Below are positions 43,939-51,886 of a stretch of DNA of 64,000 nt, piece by piece. Below the pieces are notes generated by a model, which was given only the letters and a program-made list of their open reading frames with translations, was not told the origin of the DNA and made no database searches. The stretch is from Curtobacterium sp. BH-2-1-1. GTDB lineage: Bacteria > Actinomycetota > Actinomycetes > Actinomycetales > Microbacteriaceae. Within the stretch, counting starts at the first letter, position 1, and every line of letters begins with the position of its first letter. Both the position numbers and the translations under genes were made by a program. The DNA lies in NCBI RefSeq assembly GCF_001806325.1, contig NZ_CP017580.1, forward strand, positions 2,170,001 to 2,234,000, read 5' to 3'.

Positions 43939-45305
43939 CCGCCGGGCACCCCGTCACCGTCCACTCGGCGCGCATCGTCGTGCCGATGACGGCGCCGCCC
44001 ATCGCCGACGGCGCCGTCGCGGTGCAGGACGGCCGCATCCTGCACGTCGGCGACCGGTCGTGGGTCGTCGACCAGCTCGCCGGCTCGGGCGTGCCCTTCA
44101 CCGAACGGCCGTGGCGAGGTGCCCTCCTCCCCGGTCTCGTGAACGCGCACTCGCACCTGCAGTACACCGGCATGGCCAGTGTCGGACAGCGGCAGTACAG
44201 CGGTTTCGAGGACTGGGCCCGCGCGTTCAACGAGGACTACGCCGAGCCGCACGACTGGCACGCCGAGGCGGCAGCCGGCGCGACGTCGTCGATCCTCGCC
44301 GGTGTGACGAGCATCGCCGACGTCGTCACGGACATCGAGGCGTCGACCGTGCTCGCCGAAGCGGGCCTCGGCGGCATCGCCTACTGGGAGGTCATGGACT
44401 GGGAGAACGCGGCCTGGCAGTCCCACGGCCGCGACCAAGTGCTCGCCGAACTCGAGCGGATCCCGACGGACCCGGGCGCCGGGCTCTCCCCGCACGCGCC
44501 GTACTCGCTCGACGTCGCCCCACTGCTCGAACTCCCCGACATCGTGCGCCAGCGCGGTCTCCGGCTGCACCTGCACCTCGGCGAGGCCGCGTTCGAGGGC
44601 GAGCGCGTCGCCCTCGGGCCGGTGCCCGGGCTCGAGGGCGTCGACGGCGTCGGCCACGGCAACGACTGGCACCTGGCGAACGTGCCGTCGTTCCGGGCCA
44701 TGCGCGCGCTCGGCTTCGGTGCGAGCGCGACCGCGTTCGTCGACCGGCTGGGCGTGCTCGGCCCCGACTGCCACATCGCGCACGGTGTGTACATGACCGC
44801 CGCCGACCGGGCACTGCTGCGCGCACGGGGGACCGCCGTCGCGCTCTGCCCTCGCTCGAACGCCGTCATCGGGCTCGATCCGCCACCCGTCGCCGACTAC
44901 CTGCGCGAGGGCAGCCCGATCGCGATCGGCACGGACTCGCTGTCGTCGTCGCCGTCCCTCGACCTGATGGCCGACGTCACCGCGCTGCACCGGATCGCCC
45001 GGTCGCAGGGCTACGGGCACCGCGACCTGCACGAACGACTGCTCGCCGCGGCGACCCTCGGCGGCGCGCACGCCATGGGGCTCGCCGTCGGGCCGGACCG
45101 GATCGGGCACCTCGCCGTCGGGGCACGTGCCGACCTGGCCGTCTTCGACGTCGACGCCCGGACCGTGCCGGACGCCCTCGCCGAACTCGTCGAGGATGGA
45201 GCCGGCCGTGCCGTCGCGACCGTGGTCCGCGGTGTCGTCCGGGCCGTCGACGGTGCGCTGACCGGCCCGCCCGCCCCACCTGATCGTTCCTTGGAGGAAT
45301 CATGA
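43935..45305 (+). CDS. SAH/MTA-deaminase-like amidohydrolase
   Basis: A 456-residue metal-dependent hydrolase of the TrzN/MtaD group. Metal and catalytic residues are present: His72/His74 (NAHSHLQ), His214 and Glu217 (HLHLGEAAF), His283 (CHIAHGV) and Asp334 (IGTDSLSSSPS). Relatives deaminate S-adenosylhomocysteine, methylthioadenosine or guanine, or dechlorinate triazines. Tight coupling to the SAHH-like gene suggests that both act on the same nucleoside. It overlaps both neighbours by four bases (GTGA, ATGA). Confidence 0.85.
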   Translation: MTAGHPVTVHSARIVVPMTAPPIADGAVAVQDGRILHVGDRSWVVDQLAGSGVPFTERPWRGALLPGLVNAHSHLQYTGMASVGQRQYSGFEDWARAFNEDYAEPHDWHAEAAAGATSSILAGVTSIADVVTDIEASTVLAEAGLGGIAYWEVMDWENAAWQSHGRDQVLAELERIPTDPGAGLSPHAPYSLDVAPLLELPDIVRQRGLRLHLHLGEAAFEGERVALGPVPGLEGVDGVGHGNDWHLANVPSFRAMRALGFGASATAFVDRLGVLGPDCHIAHGVYMTAADRALLRARGTAVALCPRSNAVIGLDPPPVADYLREGSPIAIGTDSLSSSPSLDLMADVTALHRIARSQGYGHRDLHERLLAAATLGGAHAMGLAVGPDRIGHLAVGARADLAVFDVDARTVPDALAELVEDGAGRAVATVVRGVVRAVDGALTGPPAPPDRSLEES

Positions 45306-45799
45306 CCGAGACCGCACCCCGCCCGGGCATGGCCGCCCGTCGCACCGTCGACGGAACCCTGATCGAGTGGCTCGACGTGCCGAAGCGCGCCGTCGCCCTC
45401 GGCATGGAGCCGCACCCCGAGGGCGGCTGGTACGTCCGCACCTGGACCTCGCCCGCGACCGTGTCGACGCCGGCGGGCGACCGGCCCGCCGCGACCCTGA
45501 TCCACTTCCTGCTGCCCCCGGGCGAGGCCTCGGCCTGGCACCGGGTCACGAGCGACGAGATATGGATGTGGCACGGGCCGGACAGCGTCGACCTGCAGCT
45601 CGGTGGCGACGGCGACCAGCCCGAGCCCGGGGCGACGATCACGCTCGGCCCGGACGCCGGGCGCGACCGGGTGAACGACGCGCAGGCGTTCGTGCGCGGC
45701 GGGGTGTGGCAGCGGACCCTGCCGGGCGACGGCGAGGTGCTGCTGAGCTGCCTGGTGTCGCCCGGGTTCTCGTTCGACGACTTCGCGCTCGCCGAGTAG
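45302..45799 (+). CDS. DUF985 cupin protein
   Basis: A 165-residue beta-barrel of the cupin_5/DUF985 family. Recognisable segments are LGMEPHPEGGWYVRTW, HFLLPPGEASAWHRV, EIWMWHGPD and LVSPGFSFDDFALAE. Catalytic function is unknown across the family. It overlaps the amidohydrolase gene by ATGA, so it belongs to the same operon and may act on, or bind, a product. Confidence 0.87.
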   Translation: MTETAPRPGMAARRTVDGTLIEWLDVPKRAVALGMEPHPEGGWYVRTWTSPATVSTPAGDRPAATLIHFLLPPGEASAWHRVTSDEIWMWHGPDSVDLQLGGDGDQPEPGATITLGPDAGRDRVNDAQAFVRGGVWQRTLPGDGEVLLSCLVSPGFSFDDFALAE

Positions 45800-45814
45800 T
45801 CGCGAGACATCTGT

Positions 45815-45845
45815 TTCGCGTTGGTATCCCAACGCGAAGTACACT
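45815..45845 (+). promoter_or_regulatory. Operator-like palindrome and promoter of the ABC importer genes
   Basis: The 10-base arms TTCGCGTTGG (45815-45824) and CCAACGCGAA (45829-45838) pair perfectly around TATC. A -10-like TACACT (45840-45845) follows, so the palindrome covers the -35 region. It separates the enzyme genes from the transporter genes and suggests independent regulation by an unidentified repressor. Confidence 0.55.
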
Positions 45846-45882
45846 TCGTCCTGCCCCCACCCCCTCGCACGAAGGCCCGACC

Positions 45883-46707
45883 GTGACCCGATCCCTCCGT
45901 CTCACCATCGCCGTCGCGACCGCTGCGGTCGCCGCACTCGCGCTCTCGTCCTGCTCGGCGGGCGGCAGCGGCAACGCCGACGGCACCGTCACCGACGGCA
46001 AGCTCACGATCGCGACCGGGCAGCCCGCGTACTCGCCGTGGGTCGAGGACAACAAGCCGCAGTCCGGCAAGGGCTTCGAGGCCGCCGTGGCCTACGCCGT
46101 CGCGAAGGAGATGGGCTACGACGAGTCCGACGTCGTGTGGAAGCGGAGCACCTTCGACAGCGCCATCGCTCCCGGCCCGAAGGACTGGGACCTGAACGTC
46201 CAGCAGTTCTCCATCGACGCCAAGCGCAAGAAGGCCGTCGACATGTCGAGCGCGTACTACACGACGACCCAGGCGGTCGTGACGACGCAGTCCTCGAAGG
46301 CCGCCGACGACACCACCATCGCGGCGCTGAAGCAGGACGCGATCGGTGTCGCGACCGGGTCGACGAGCATCCAGAGCGTGAAGGACGTCCTCGGGGTCAC
46401 CCCGCAGGTCTTCAACTCGAACGACGACGCCGTCCTCGCGCTCAAGTCGGGCCAGATCGACGCGATCGTGACCGACCTGCCGACCGCCTTCTACATGTCC
46501 GGCGCGCAGCTCGACGGCAAGGGCACGGTCTCGGCGCAGTTCCCGTCCGACGGCACGGGTGACCAGTTCGGCTTCGTGCTGCCGAAGGACTCCGAACTGA
46601 CGAGCAAGGTCGACAAGGCACTCAAGTCGCTCAAGGCCGACGGCACGCTCCAGGACCTGCAGACCAAGTGGCTCTCCTCGGAGACCGACACCCCCGTCCT
46701 GAAGTAG
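45883..46707 (+). CDS. Polar amino-acid-type ABC substrate-binding lipoprotein
   Basis: A 274-residue type 3 solute-binding protein. The lipobox ALSSCSAGG puts Cys near residue 24. The mature domain contains KLTIATGQPAYSPW, KGFEAAVAYAVAKEMG, DAIVTDLPTAFYM and FGFVLPKDSELTSKVD. Substrates of this class are amino acids, opines or related small zwitterions. Starts at GTG 45883. Permease and ATPase genes follow without gaps. Confidence 0.88.
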   Translation: MTRSLRLTIAVATAAVAALALSSCSAGGSGNADGTVTDGKLTIATGQPAYSPWVEDNKPQSGKGFEAAVAYAVAKEMGYDESDVVWKRSTFDSAIAPGPKDWDLNVQQFSIDAKRKKAVDMSSAYYTTTQAVVTTQSSKAADDTTIAALKQDAIGVATGSTSIQSVKDVLGVTPQVFNSNDDAVLALKSGQIDAIVTDLPTAFYMSGAQLDGKGTVSAQFPSDGTGDQFGFVLPKDSELTSKVDKALKSLKADGTLQDLQTKWLSSETDTPVLK

Positions 46708-46711
46708 CCGC

Positions 46712-47590
46712 ATGACCGTTCCAGCAGGCGCCGGCACCCCGGTGGCCGCAGCCGCGCCGAGCCAGGTCGAGCTGGAGCGTCGGCTCTACCGTCGGCAGCG
46801 CGGACGCCGGTCGATCGTGGTGTCCGTCGCGTCGACGCTCGTCGTGATCGCCGTCGTCTACTTCGGCGTCGTGAACACCCCCGGGTGGGCCGCGGTCCAG
46901 CAGTCGTTCTTCGATCCGCAGACCGCGATCGACTCGTTCCCGTCGATCCTCGAGGGCCTCTGGCTGAACATCCGGATCCTGTTCTTCAGCGCCATCGGCG
47001 TCGCGGTGTTCGGCACCCTGCTGGCGGTCGTCCGGGGCCTGCGGAGCCCGGTGTTCTTCCCCCTGCGGATGCTCGCCACCGGCTACACCGACCTGTTCCG
47101 CGGCCTGCCCCTCATCATCGTGCTGTACCTGGTGGGCTACGGGATCCCCGGCCTCGGGGTCTTCCCGCGCCTCCCCGCCGAGGTCTGGGGCACCATCGCG
47201 ATCGTCCTGACCTACTCGTCGTACATCGCCGAGGTGCTCCGCGCCGGCATGGAGGCCGTGCACCCCTCGCAGCGCCTCGCCGCCCGGTCGCTCGGGCTGT
47301 CGCACGCGAAGACCCTGCGCCTCGTCGTGCTGCCGCAGGCGATCCGCAAGGTCACGCCCGCGCTCATGAACGACTTCGTGTCGATGCAGAAGGACGTCGG
47401 TCTCGTGTCGATCCTCGGCGCGGTGGACGCGGTCCGTTCCGCGCAGATCGCCCAGGCCGAGACCTACAACTTCACGCCCTACTTCGTCGCCGGACTGCTC
47501 TTCGTCGTGATCAGCCTGCCGCTGATCCGCGTCACGGACGCGATCGCGCGTCGCCAGCAGCGGCGCGAGCAGATCGGAGGGACCGTATGA
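46712..47590 (+). CDS. Amino-acid-type ABC permease
   Basis: A 292-residue HisM-type permease with about five helices, a charged N-terminus of 30 residues and the EAA loop (EAVHPSQRLAARSLGLSHAK). It starts 4 bases after the binding-protein stop and overlaps the ATPase start (ATGA). Only one permease gene is present, so it should act as a homodimer. Confidence 0.9.
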   Translation: MTVPAGAGTPVAAAAPSQVELERRLYRRQRGRRSIVVSVASTLVVIAVVYFGVVNTPGWAAVQQSFFDPQTAIDSFPSILEGLWLNIRILFFSAIGVAVFGTLLAVVRGLRSPVFFPLRMLATGYTDLFRGLPLIIVLYLVGYGIPGLGVFPRLPAEVWGTIAIVLTYSSYIAEVLRAGMEAVHPSQRLAARSLGLSHAKTLRLVVLPQAIRKVTPALMNDFVSMQKDVGLVSILGAVDAVRSAQIAQAETYNFTPYFVAGLLFVVISLPLIRVTDAIARRQQRREQIGGTV

Positions 47591-48357
47591 CGGGCCAGGA
47601 GGCGCGGATCACCCCCGACACGTCGGCCGCCGTCCTCGAGCTGCGCGGGTTGCGCAAGGCATTCGGCGAGCACGAGGTCCTGCGCGGGATCGACCTGACG
47701 GTGCACCGACACGAGGTCATCTGCGTCATCGGGGCCTCGGGCTCCGGCAAGTCGACGCTCCTCAAGACGGTGAACCTGCTCGAGGGCATCGACGACGGCG
47801 AGATCCTGCTGCAGGGCACGGACATCGCCGATCCCCGCATCGACGTCGACGCCACCCGGGCCCGGATCGGCGTCGTGTTCCAGCAGTTCAACCTGTTCCC
47901 GCACATGAGCGTGCTCGACAACGTGACCCTCGCCTCCCGGCAGGTGCACGGCGTCGGCAGGGCGCAGGCAGAGGAGACCGCCCGGCGGCTCCTCGGGCGG
48001 ATCGGCCTCGCCGACTTCGCCGGGGCCTACCCGGACCGGCTCTCCGGCGGGCAGCAGCAGCGCGTGGCGATCGTGCGCGCGATCGCGTCCGACCCCGAGC
48101 TCCTGCTGCTCGACGAGGTCACGAGCGCCCTCGACCCGCAGCTCGTCGGCGAGGTGCTCGACCTGGTGACCGAGCTGAAGCGGCAGGGCTCGACGATCCT
48201 GATGACCACGCACGAGATGCACTTCGCGCGGAACGTGGCCGACCGGATCGTGTTCCTGCACCAGGGCGAGGTCGTCGAGCAGGGTGCCCCGGCCGAGGTC
48301 CTCGACGCCCCCCAGCACCCCGCGCTCGTCGAGTTCCTCGCCCGCGTCCACGCCTGA
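47587..48357 (+). CDS. Amino-acid-type ABC ATPase
   Basis: A 256-residue GlnQ/HisP-like ATPase: Walker A GASGSGKST, Q-loop FQQFNLFPHMSV, signature LSGGQQQR, Walker B LLLLDEVTSALD and H-loop TTHEMHFAR. It completes the importer. A GGAGGCGCGG word falls in its fifth to seventh codons. Confidence 0.93.
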   Translation: MTGQEARITPDTSAAVLELRGLRKAFGEHEVLRGIDLTVHRHEVICVIGASGSGKSTLLKTVNLLEGIDDGEILLQGTDIADPRIDVDATRARIGVVFQQFNLFPHMSVLDNVTLASRQVHGVGRAQAEETARRLLGRIGLADFAGAYPDRLSGGQQQRVAIVRAIASDPELLLLDEVTSALDPQLVGEVLDLVTELKRQGSTILMTTHEMHFARNVADRIVFLHQGEVVEQGAPAEVLDAPQHPALVEFLARVHA

Positions 48358-48358
48358 C

Positions 48359-48374
48359 GCACCCGCCCGGGTGC
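48359..48374. terminator. Short hairpin between convergent genes
   Basis: GCACCC and GGGTGC pair around GCCC, overlapping the gap between the ATPase gene and the convergent oxidoreductase gene. It is a weak candidate. Confidence 0.4.
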
Positions 48375-48381
48375 TGCGCGC

Positions 48382-49347
48382 CTAGGGCGTCAGCAGCACC
48401 TTCCCGACGACCTCACCGTCCCGGACCCGCCGGTGCGCCTCGGCGGCCTCGGCGAGCGGCAGGACCGAGTCGATGACCGGGCGCACCCGACCGTCCGCCA
48501 CGAACGGCCAGACGTTGTACCGGACGGCCTCGACGATCGCGGCCTTCTCGTCGAGCGGCCGGGCACGCAGGGTCGTCGCACTGATCGTCGCCCGCTTCCG
48601 CATCATCGCGCCGAGGTCGAGCTCGCCGGTGCGGCCGCTGCCCGAGGCGATCACGGCGACGTGCCCGTTCGGCGCGAGGACCTCGATGTTCCGCGCCAGG
48701 TAGTCCGGCCCGACCACGTCGAGCACCACGTCCACGCCACGGCCCCCGGTGAACTCGAGCGCCCGTGCGACGAAGTCCTCCGAGCGGTGGTCGACGACGA
48801 GGTCCGCGCCGAGCTCCCGGGAGGCCTGCACCTTCCGCTCACCCCCGGACGTCGCGATCACGGTCGCTCCGAGCGCCTTCGCCCAGAGCACCGCGTGCGA
48901 CCCCATGCCGCCGGTGCCGCCGTGCACGAGCAGGGTGTGTCCGGGGCGGAGCCCGGCGAGCATGCCGACGTTCGAGTACACCGTGCACGCGGCTTCCGGC
49001 AGCCCCGCGGCCTCGACGAGGTCGATCCCCTCCGGCACCGGCAGCACCTGGGTCTCCGGGGCGACGACCAGTGCCGCGTAGCCGCCGCCGGACAGCAGCG
49101 CGCAGACCCGGTCTCCGACGGCGAACCCCTCGACGCCGTCGCCGAGTGCGCGGACGGTGCCGGAGACCTCGAGGCCGAGGACGTCCGACGCCCCGGGAGG
49201 CGGCGGGTAGTTGCCGGCCGCCTGCTGCAGGTCGGCGTTGTTCACCCCGGCGGCCGCGACCTCGATGAGGACCTCGCCGGCTCCGGGGACCGGGTCGGGG
49301 AGGTCGTGCAGGTCGAGGGTGCCGTTCTCGGAGGTGATCGCTCGCAT
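48382..49347 (-). CDS. Quinone oxidoreductase-like (zinc-free MDR) protein
   Basis: A 321-residue medium-chain dehydrogenase/reductase of the NADPH:quinone reductase branch. N-terminal GroES-like domain (GVNNADLQQAAGNYPPPPG), cofactor motif HGGTGGMGSHA (about 139-149), and no structural zinc cysteines. Starts at ATG 49347. It probably reduces quinones or enones with NADPH. Divergent from the pyruvyl transferase gene. Confidence 0.88.
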   Translation of the reverse strand: MRAITSENGTLDLHDLPDPVPGAGEVLIEVAAAGVNNADLQQAAGNYPPPPGASDVLGLEVSGTVRALGDGVEGFAVGDRVCALLSGGGYAALVVAPETQVLPVPEGIDLVEAAGLPEAACTVYSNVGMLAGLRPGHTLLVHGGTGGMGSHAVLWAKALGATVIATSGGERKVQASRELGADLVVDHRSEDFVARALEFTGGRGVDVVLDVVGPDYLARNIEVLAPNGHVAVIASGSGRTGELDLGAMMRKRATISATTLRARPLDEKAAIVEAVRYNVWPFVADGRVRPVIDSVLPLAEAAEAHRRVRDGEVVGKVLLTP

Positions 49348-49432
49348 GCCCCCGACGCTACGCGTCACGAACACGGCGAGGAATCTCTCGCATGTGATAT
49401 TCTTATTTCAACTCGGGTGGAAGAGAGAGCAC

Positions 49433-50329
49433 ATGACGAAACCGATCAACGCCTTCTGGTGGTCTCCCCGTCGGGATCTCCGCGCACTGGCGCACGAACT
49501 CCGTGACCACGCCCCCGCGTGGTCCAGGCTCGCACTCGGGCGTGGACGAGCGTTCACGAACCACGGGGACGAGCTCTCGGAGCTCGTTCTCACGGAGGCC
49601 CTCGGTCGGCGCGTCCGGTGGGCGCCCCTCGGCCGTGAAGACATCGTCGCCATCGGCAGCGCGATCGTGCCGTACCTCACGCGCGGTGGCGTCGGCCAGA
49701 TCTGGGGGACCGGCCTGCACACGCCGGACGTCCCGGCGGACCGTGCGGCTGCGGTCCGCGACCGCGTCCTCGCGATCCGTGGACCGCTCGCGCGGGCGGC
49801 GCTCGGCCTGCCGGAGTCCACCCAGATCGGCGACCCGGGACTCCTCGTCCGGTCGCTCCGTCCGGGCCTGCCCCGGGAACGCCGTCGCGGCACAGTGCTC
49901 GTCTCGCACTTCACGTCCCACATGACCGCGGTCGAGCGGCGGACGATCTCCGCGATCTGCTCGACCGGGGTGCGCCTCCTCTCGCCGACCCTGACGCCCG
50001 CCGACATGCTGGCCGAGCTCGGTGCGGCGGAGCACGTGATGAGCGCTGGCATGCACGGCGTGATCCTCGCGCACGCGCTGCGGACGCCCGCGACCCTCGT
50101 CTCGCTGAAGTCTCCCGCCGCCACCGAAGCGGCCTTCAAGTACCGCGACTACCACCAGTCCGTCGGCCTCGACGTCCACCCGACCCCGTGGACGAGCGTC
50201 CTGGGCGCCGACGGGCGTCACGCTGCGAGGGAACGTGGCGAACGAGACCTCGCGATCGCCGACGCCCGGATCGACGAACTCGTCGAGGGGCTCTTCCGTT
50301 CGGCCGCGCCGCTCCGCAGCGGGCACTGA
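49433..50329 (+). CDS. Polysaccharide pyruvyl transferase family protein
   Basis: A 298-residue ExoV/CsaB-like enzyme, expected to add ketal-linked pyruvate to a surface sugar. The family start NAFWWSPRRD and NHGDELSELVL is clear, followed by VGQIWGTGLH, VLVSHFTSHM and VMSAGMHGVILAHAL near the active site. It stands alone, with no glycosyltransferases around. The promoter (GATATTCTTATTT, 49396-49408) is far more AT-rich than its surroundings. Confidence 0.87.
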   Translation: MTKPINAFWWSPRRDLRALAHELRDHAPAWSRLALGRGRAFTNHGDELSELVLTEALGRRVRWAPLGREDIVAIGSAIVPYLTRGGVGQIWGTGLHTPDVPADRAAAVRDRVLAIRGPLARAALGLPESTQIGDPGLLVRSLRPGLPRERRRGTVLVSHFTSHMTAVERRTISAICSTGVRLLSPTLTPADMLAELGAAEHVMSAGMHGVILAHALRTPATLVSLKSPAATEAAFKYRDYHQSVGLDVHPTPWTSVLGADGRHAARERGERDLAIADARIDELVEGLFRSAAPLRSGH

Positions 50330-50437
50330 GTGACTGCACCGGGAACGCGGTCGACCTGTGGATCTCCCATGTAGCCTCGACGCGGATCCGCACCCCGTCC
50401 CGGGGTCGCGGGCACGACTCCGGGGGGACCCACCACC

Positions 50438-50902
50438 ATGCGCACCAAGCTCGTCTCGCTCACCACGGCCGCCATCGCCGTCGCACTCCTCGCCGGCTGC
50501 TCCGCCGGCGGCTCCGGCTCGGACGCCACGACGGCCGCCAAGTCGACGCCGACCCCGACGCAGACCAAGGCCGAGGCCTGCAAGCTGTTCACGAACGAGG
50601 TCACCGACGCCACGAAGGGCATGCAGATGCAGCTCACCGAGCTGCAGAGCGACCCGCAGGCCGCGATGGCGAAGCTCGACGAGTTCGACGCCACGCTCGA
50701 GGACAGCGCCGACAAGGTGACCAACACCGAGGTGAAGCCGAAGACCGACGCGTTCGCGGGCGCCTTCTCGGACTTCGTGGGCATGACGAAGGACCTCGCG
50801 GCCTCGAAGGACCCGTCGGCGCTGTCCAGCTCCGGCTTCACCGAGGGGCTCCAGAAGCTGGAGACGACGGGCAAGGACTTCCAGGAGGTCTGCCAGTCCT
50901 GA
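50438..50902 (+). CDS. Hypothetical lipoprotein
   Basis: A 154-residue exported protein with lipobox LLAGCSAGG (Cys near residue 21), a Thr/Ser/Pro linker (TPTPTQTK) and a helical domain from residue 45 (EACKLFTNEV, then MQLTELQSDPQAAMAKLDEF) with a Cys at each end (CKLF, EVCQS) that could form a disulfide. No family is recognised. The ATG has GGGGGGA upstream at a long spacing. It is a single gene before a convergent terminator. Confidence 0.75.
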   Translation: MRTKLVSLTTAAIAVALLAGCSAGGSGSDATTAAKSTPTPTQTKAEACKLFTNEVTDATKGMQMQLTELQSDPQAAMAKLDEFDATLEDSADKVTNTEVKPKTDAFAGAFSDFVGMTKDLAASKDPSALSSSGFTEGLQKLETTGKDFQEVCQS

Positions 50903-50920
50903 CGCGCGCCGACGCGTGAT

Positions 50921-50963
50921 CGCGACCCGCGCCTCCAGGGCAGTCCAGGAGGCGCGGGTCGCG
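50921..50963. terminator. Bidirectional terminator (GGAGGCGCGG family)
   Basis: The 16-base arms CGCGACCCGCGCCTCC and complement pair perfectly around an 11-base loop, between the convergent lipoprotein and AKR genes. The orientation is opposite to most copies (CCGCGCCTCC first). Confidence 0.78.
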
Positions 50964-50967
50964 TCGT

Positions 50968-51846
50968 CTACGCAGCCGCCGGCTGCGACGCGTCCAGTCG
51001 GGCCACGTCCTCGGGACGGAGCTTGACGGTCGCGGCCGTCACCGAGTCGAGGATCGACTGCGGGCGCGACGCCCCGGGGATGGGGACGACGACGTCGCTC
51101 TTCTGCAGCTCCCACGCCAGCGCGACGACCTGCGGGCTGACGCCGCGGTCGCGGGCGATGTACGCGAAGTCCTCGTAGGCGGTGCCGAGCTCCGCGGCGT
51201 TCGCGATGCCGCCGAGGGGGCTCCACGGCAGGAACGCGATCCCGAGCTCGTCGCACAGTGCGAGTTCCGGTTCGCTCGAGCGGAACTTCGGCGAGAACTG
51301 GTTCTGCACCGAGGCGAGTCGGCCGTCGAGGACCTCGTTCGCCGTGCGGATCTGGTCGGGGTCGGCGTTCGAGATGCCGGCCATCCGGATGACGCCCTCG
51401 TCGAGGAGCTCGGCGAGCGCACCGATCGAGTCCGCGTAGGGCACCGCCGGGTCCGGACGGTGGAACTGGTAGAGCCCGACGGCGTCCACTCCGAGGCGCT
51501 TCGCGGACGCCTTCGCCGCTTCCTTGAGGTACTCCGGACGGCCGTTCTGCGCCCACGGGCCGGGCTCGGGCCGGAGGTGCCCGCCCTTCGTGGCGATGAG
51601 GACGTCCGAGGTGTCGCCGTGGAACTCCCGCACGGCCTTCGCGATGAGCGACTCGTTGTGCCCCACCTCGTCGTGGGCGGCCAGGTGGTACGCGTCGGCG
51701 GTGTCGATGAGCGTGACGCCGGCCTCGAGCGCGGCGTGGATCGTCGCGATGGACTGCCGCTCGTCCGGACGCCCCTCGATGGACATGGGCATCCCGCCGA
51801 GTCCGATGGCACTGACCGACACGTCTCCGATGACTCGTTGCTTCAT
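50968..51846 (-). CDS. Aldo/keto reductase
   Basis: A 292-residue AKR with catalytic Asp and Tyr in LIDTADAYHLAAH, Lys in IATKGGHLR and His in LYQFHRPD, and cofactor segments PWSPLGG and VVPIPGASRPQS. Substrate unknown. Starts at ATG 51846, 40 bases downstream of the FAD monooxygenase gene on the same strand. Confidence 0.9.
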   Translation of the reverse strand: MKQRVIGDVSVSAIGLGGMPMSIEGRPDERQSIATIHAALEAGVTLIDTADAYHLAAHDEVGHNESLIAKAVREFHGDTSDVLIATKGGHLRPEPGPWAQNGRPEYLKEAAKASAKRLGVDAVGLYQFHRPDPAVPYADSIGALAELLDEGVIRMAGISNADPDQIRTANEVLDGRLASVQNQFSPKFRSSEPELALCDELGIAFLPWSPLGGIANAAELGTAYEDFAYIARDRGVSPQVVALAWELQKSDVVVPIPGASRPQSILDSVTAATVKLRPEDVARLDASQPAAA

Positions 51847-51886
51847 GCCCCCAGCATGCGCCGGGAGGGACGGGTCGTGTCCAGGG

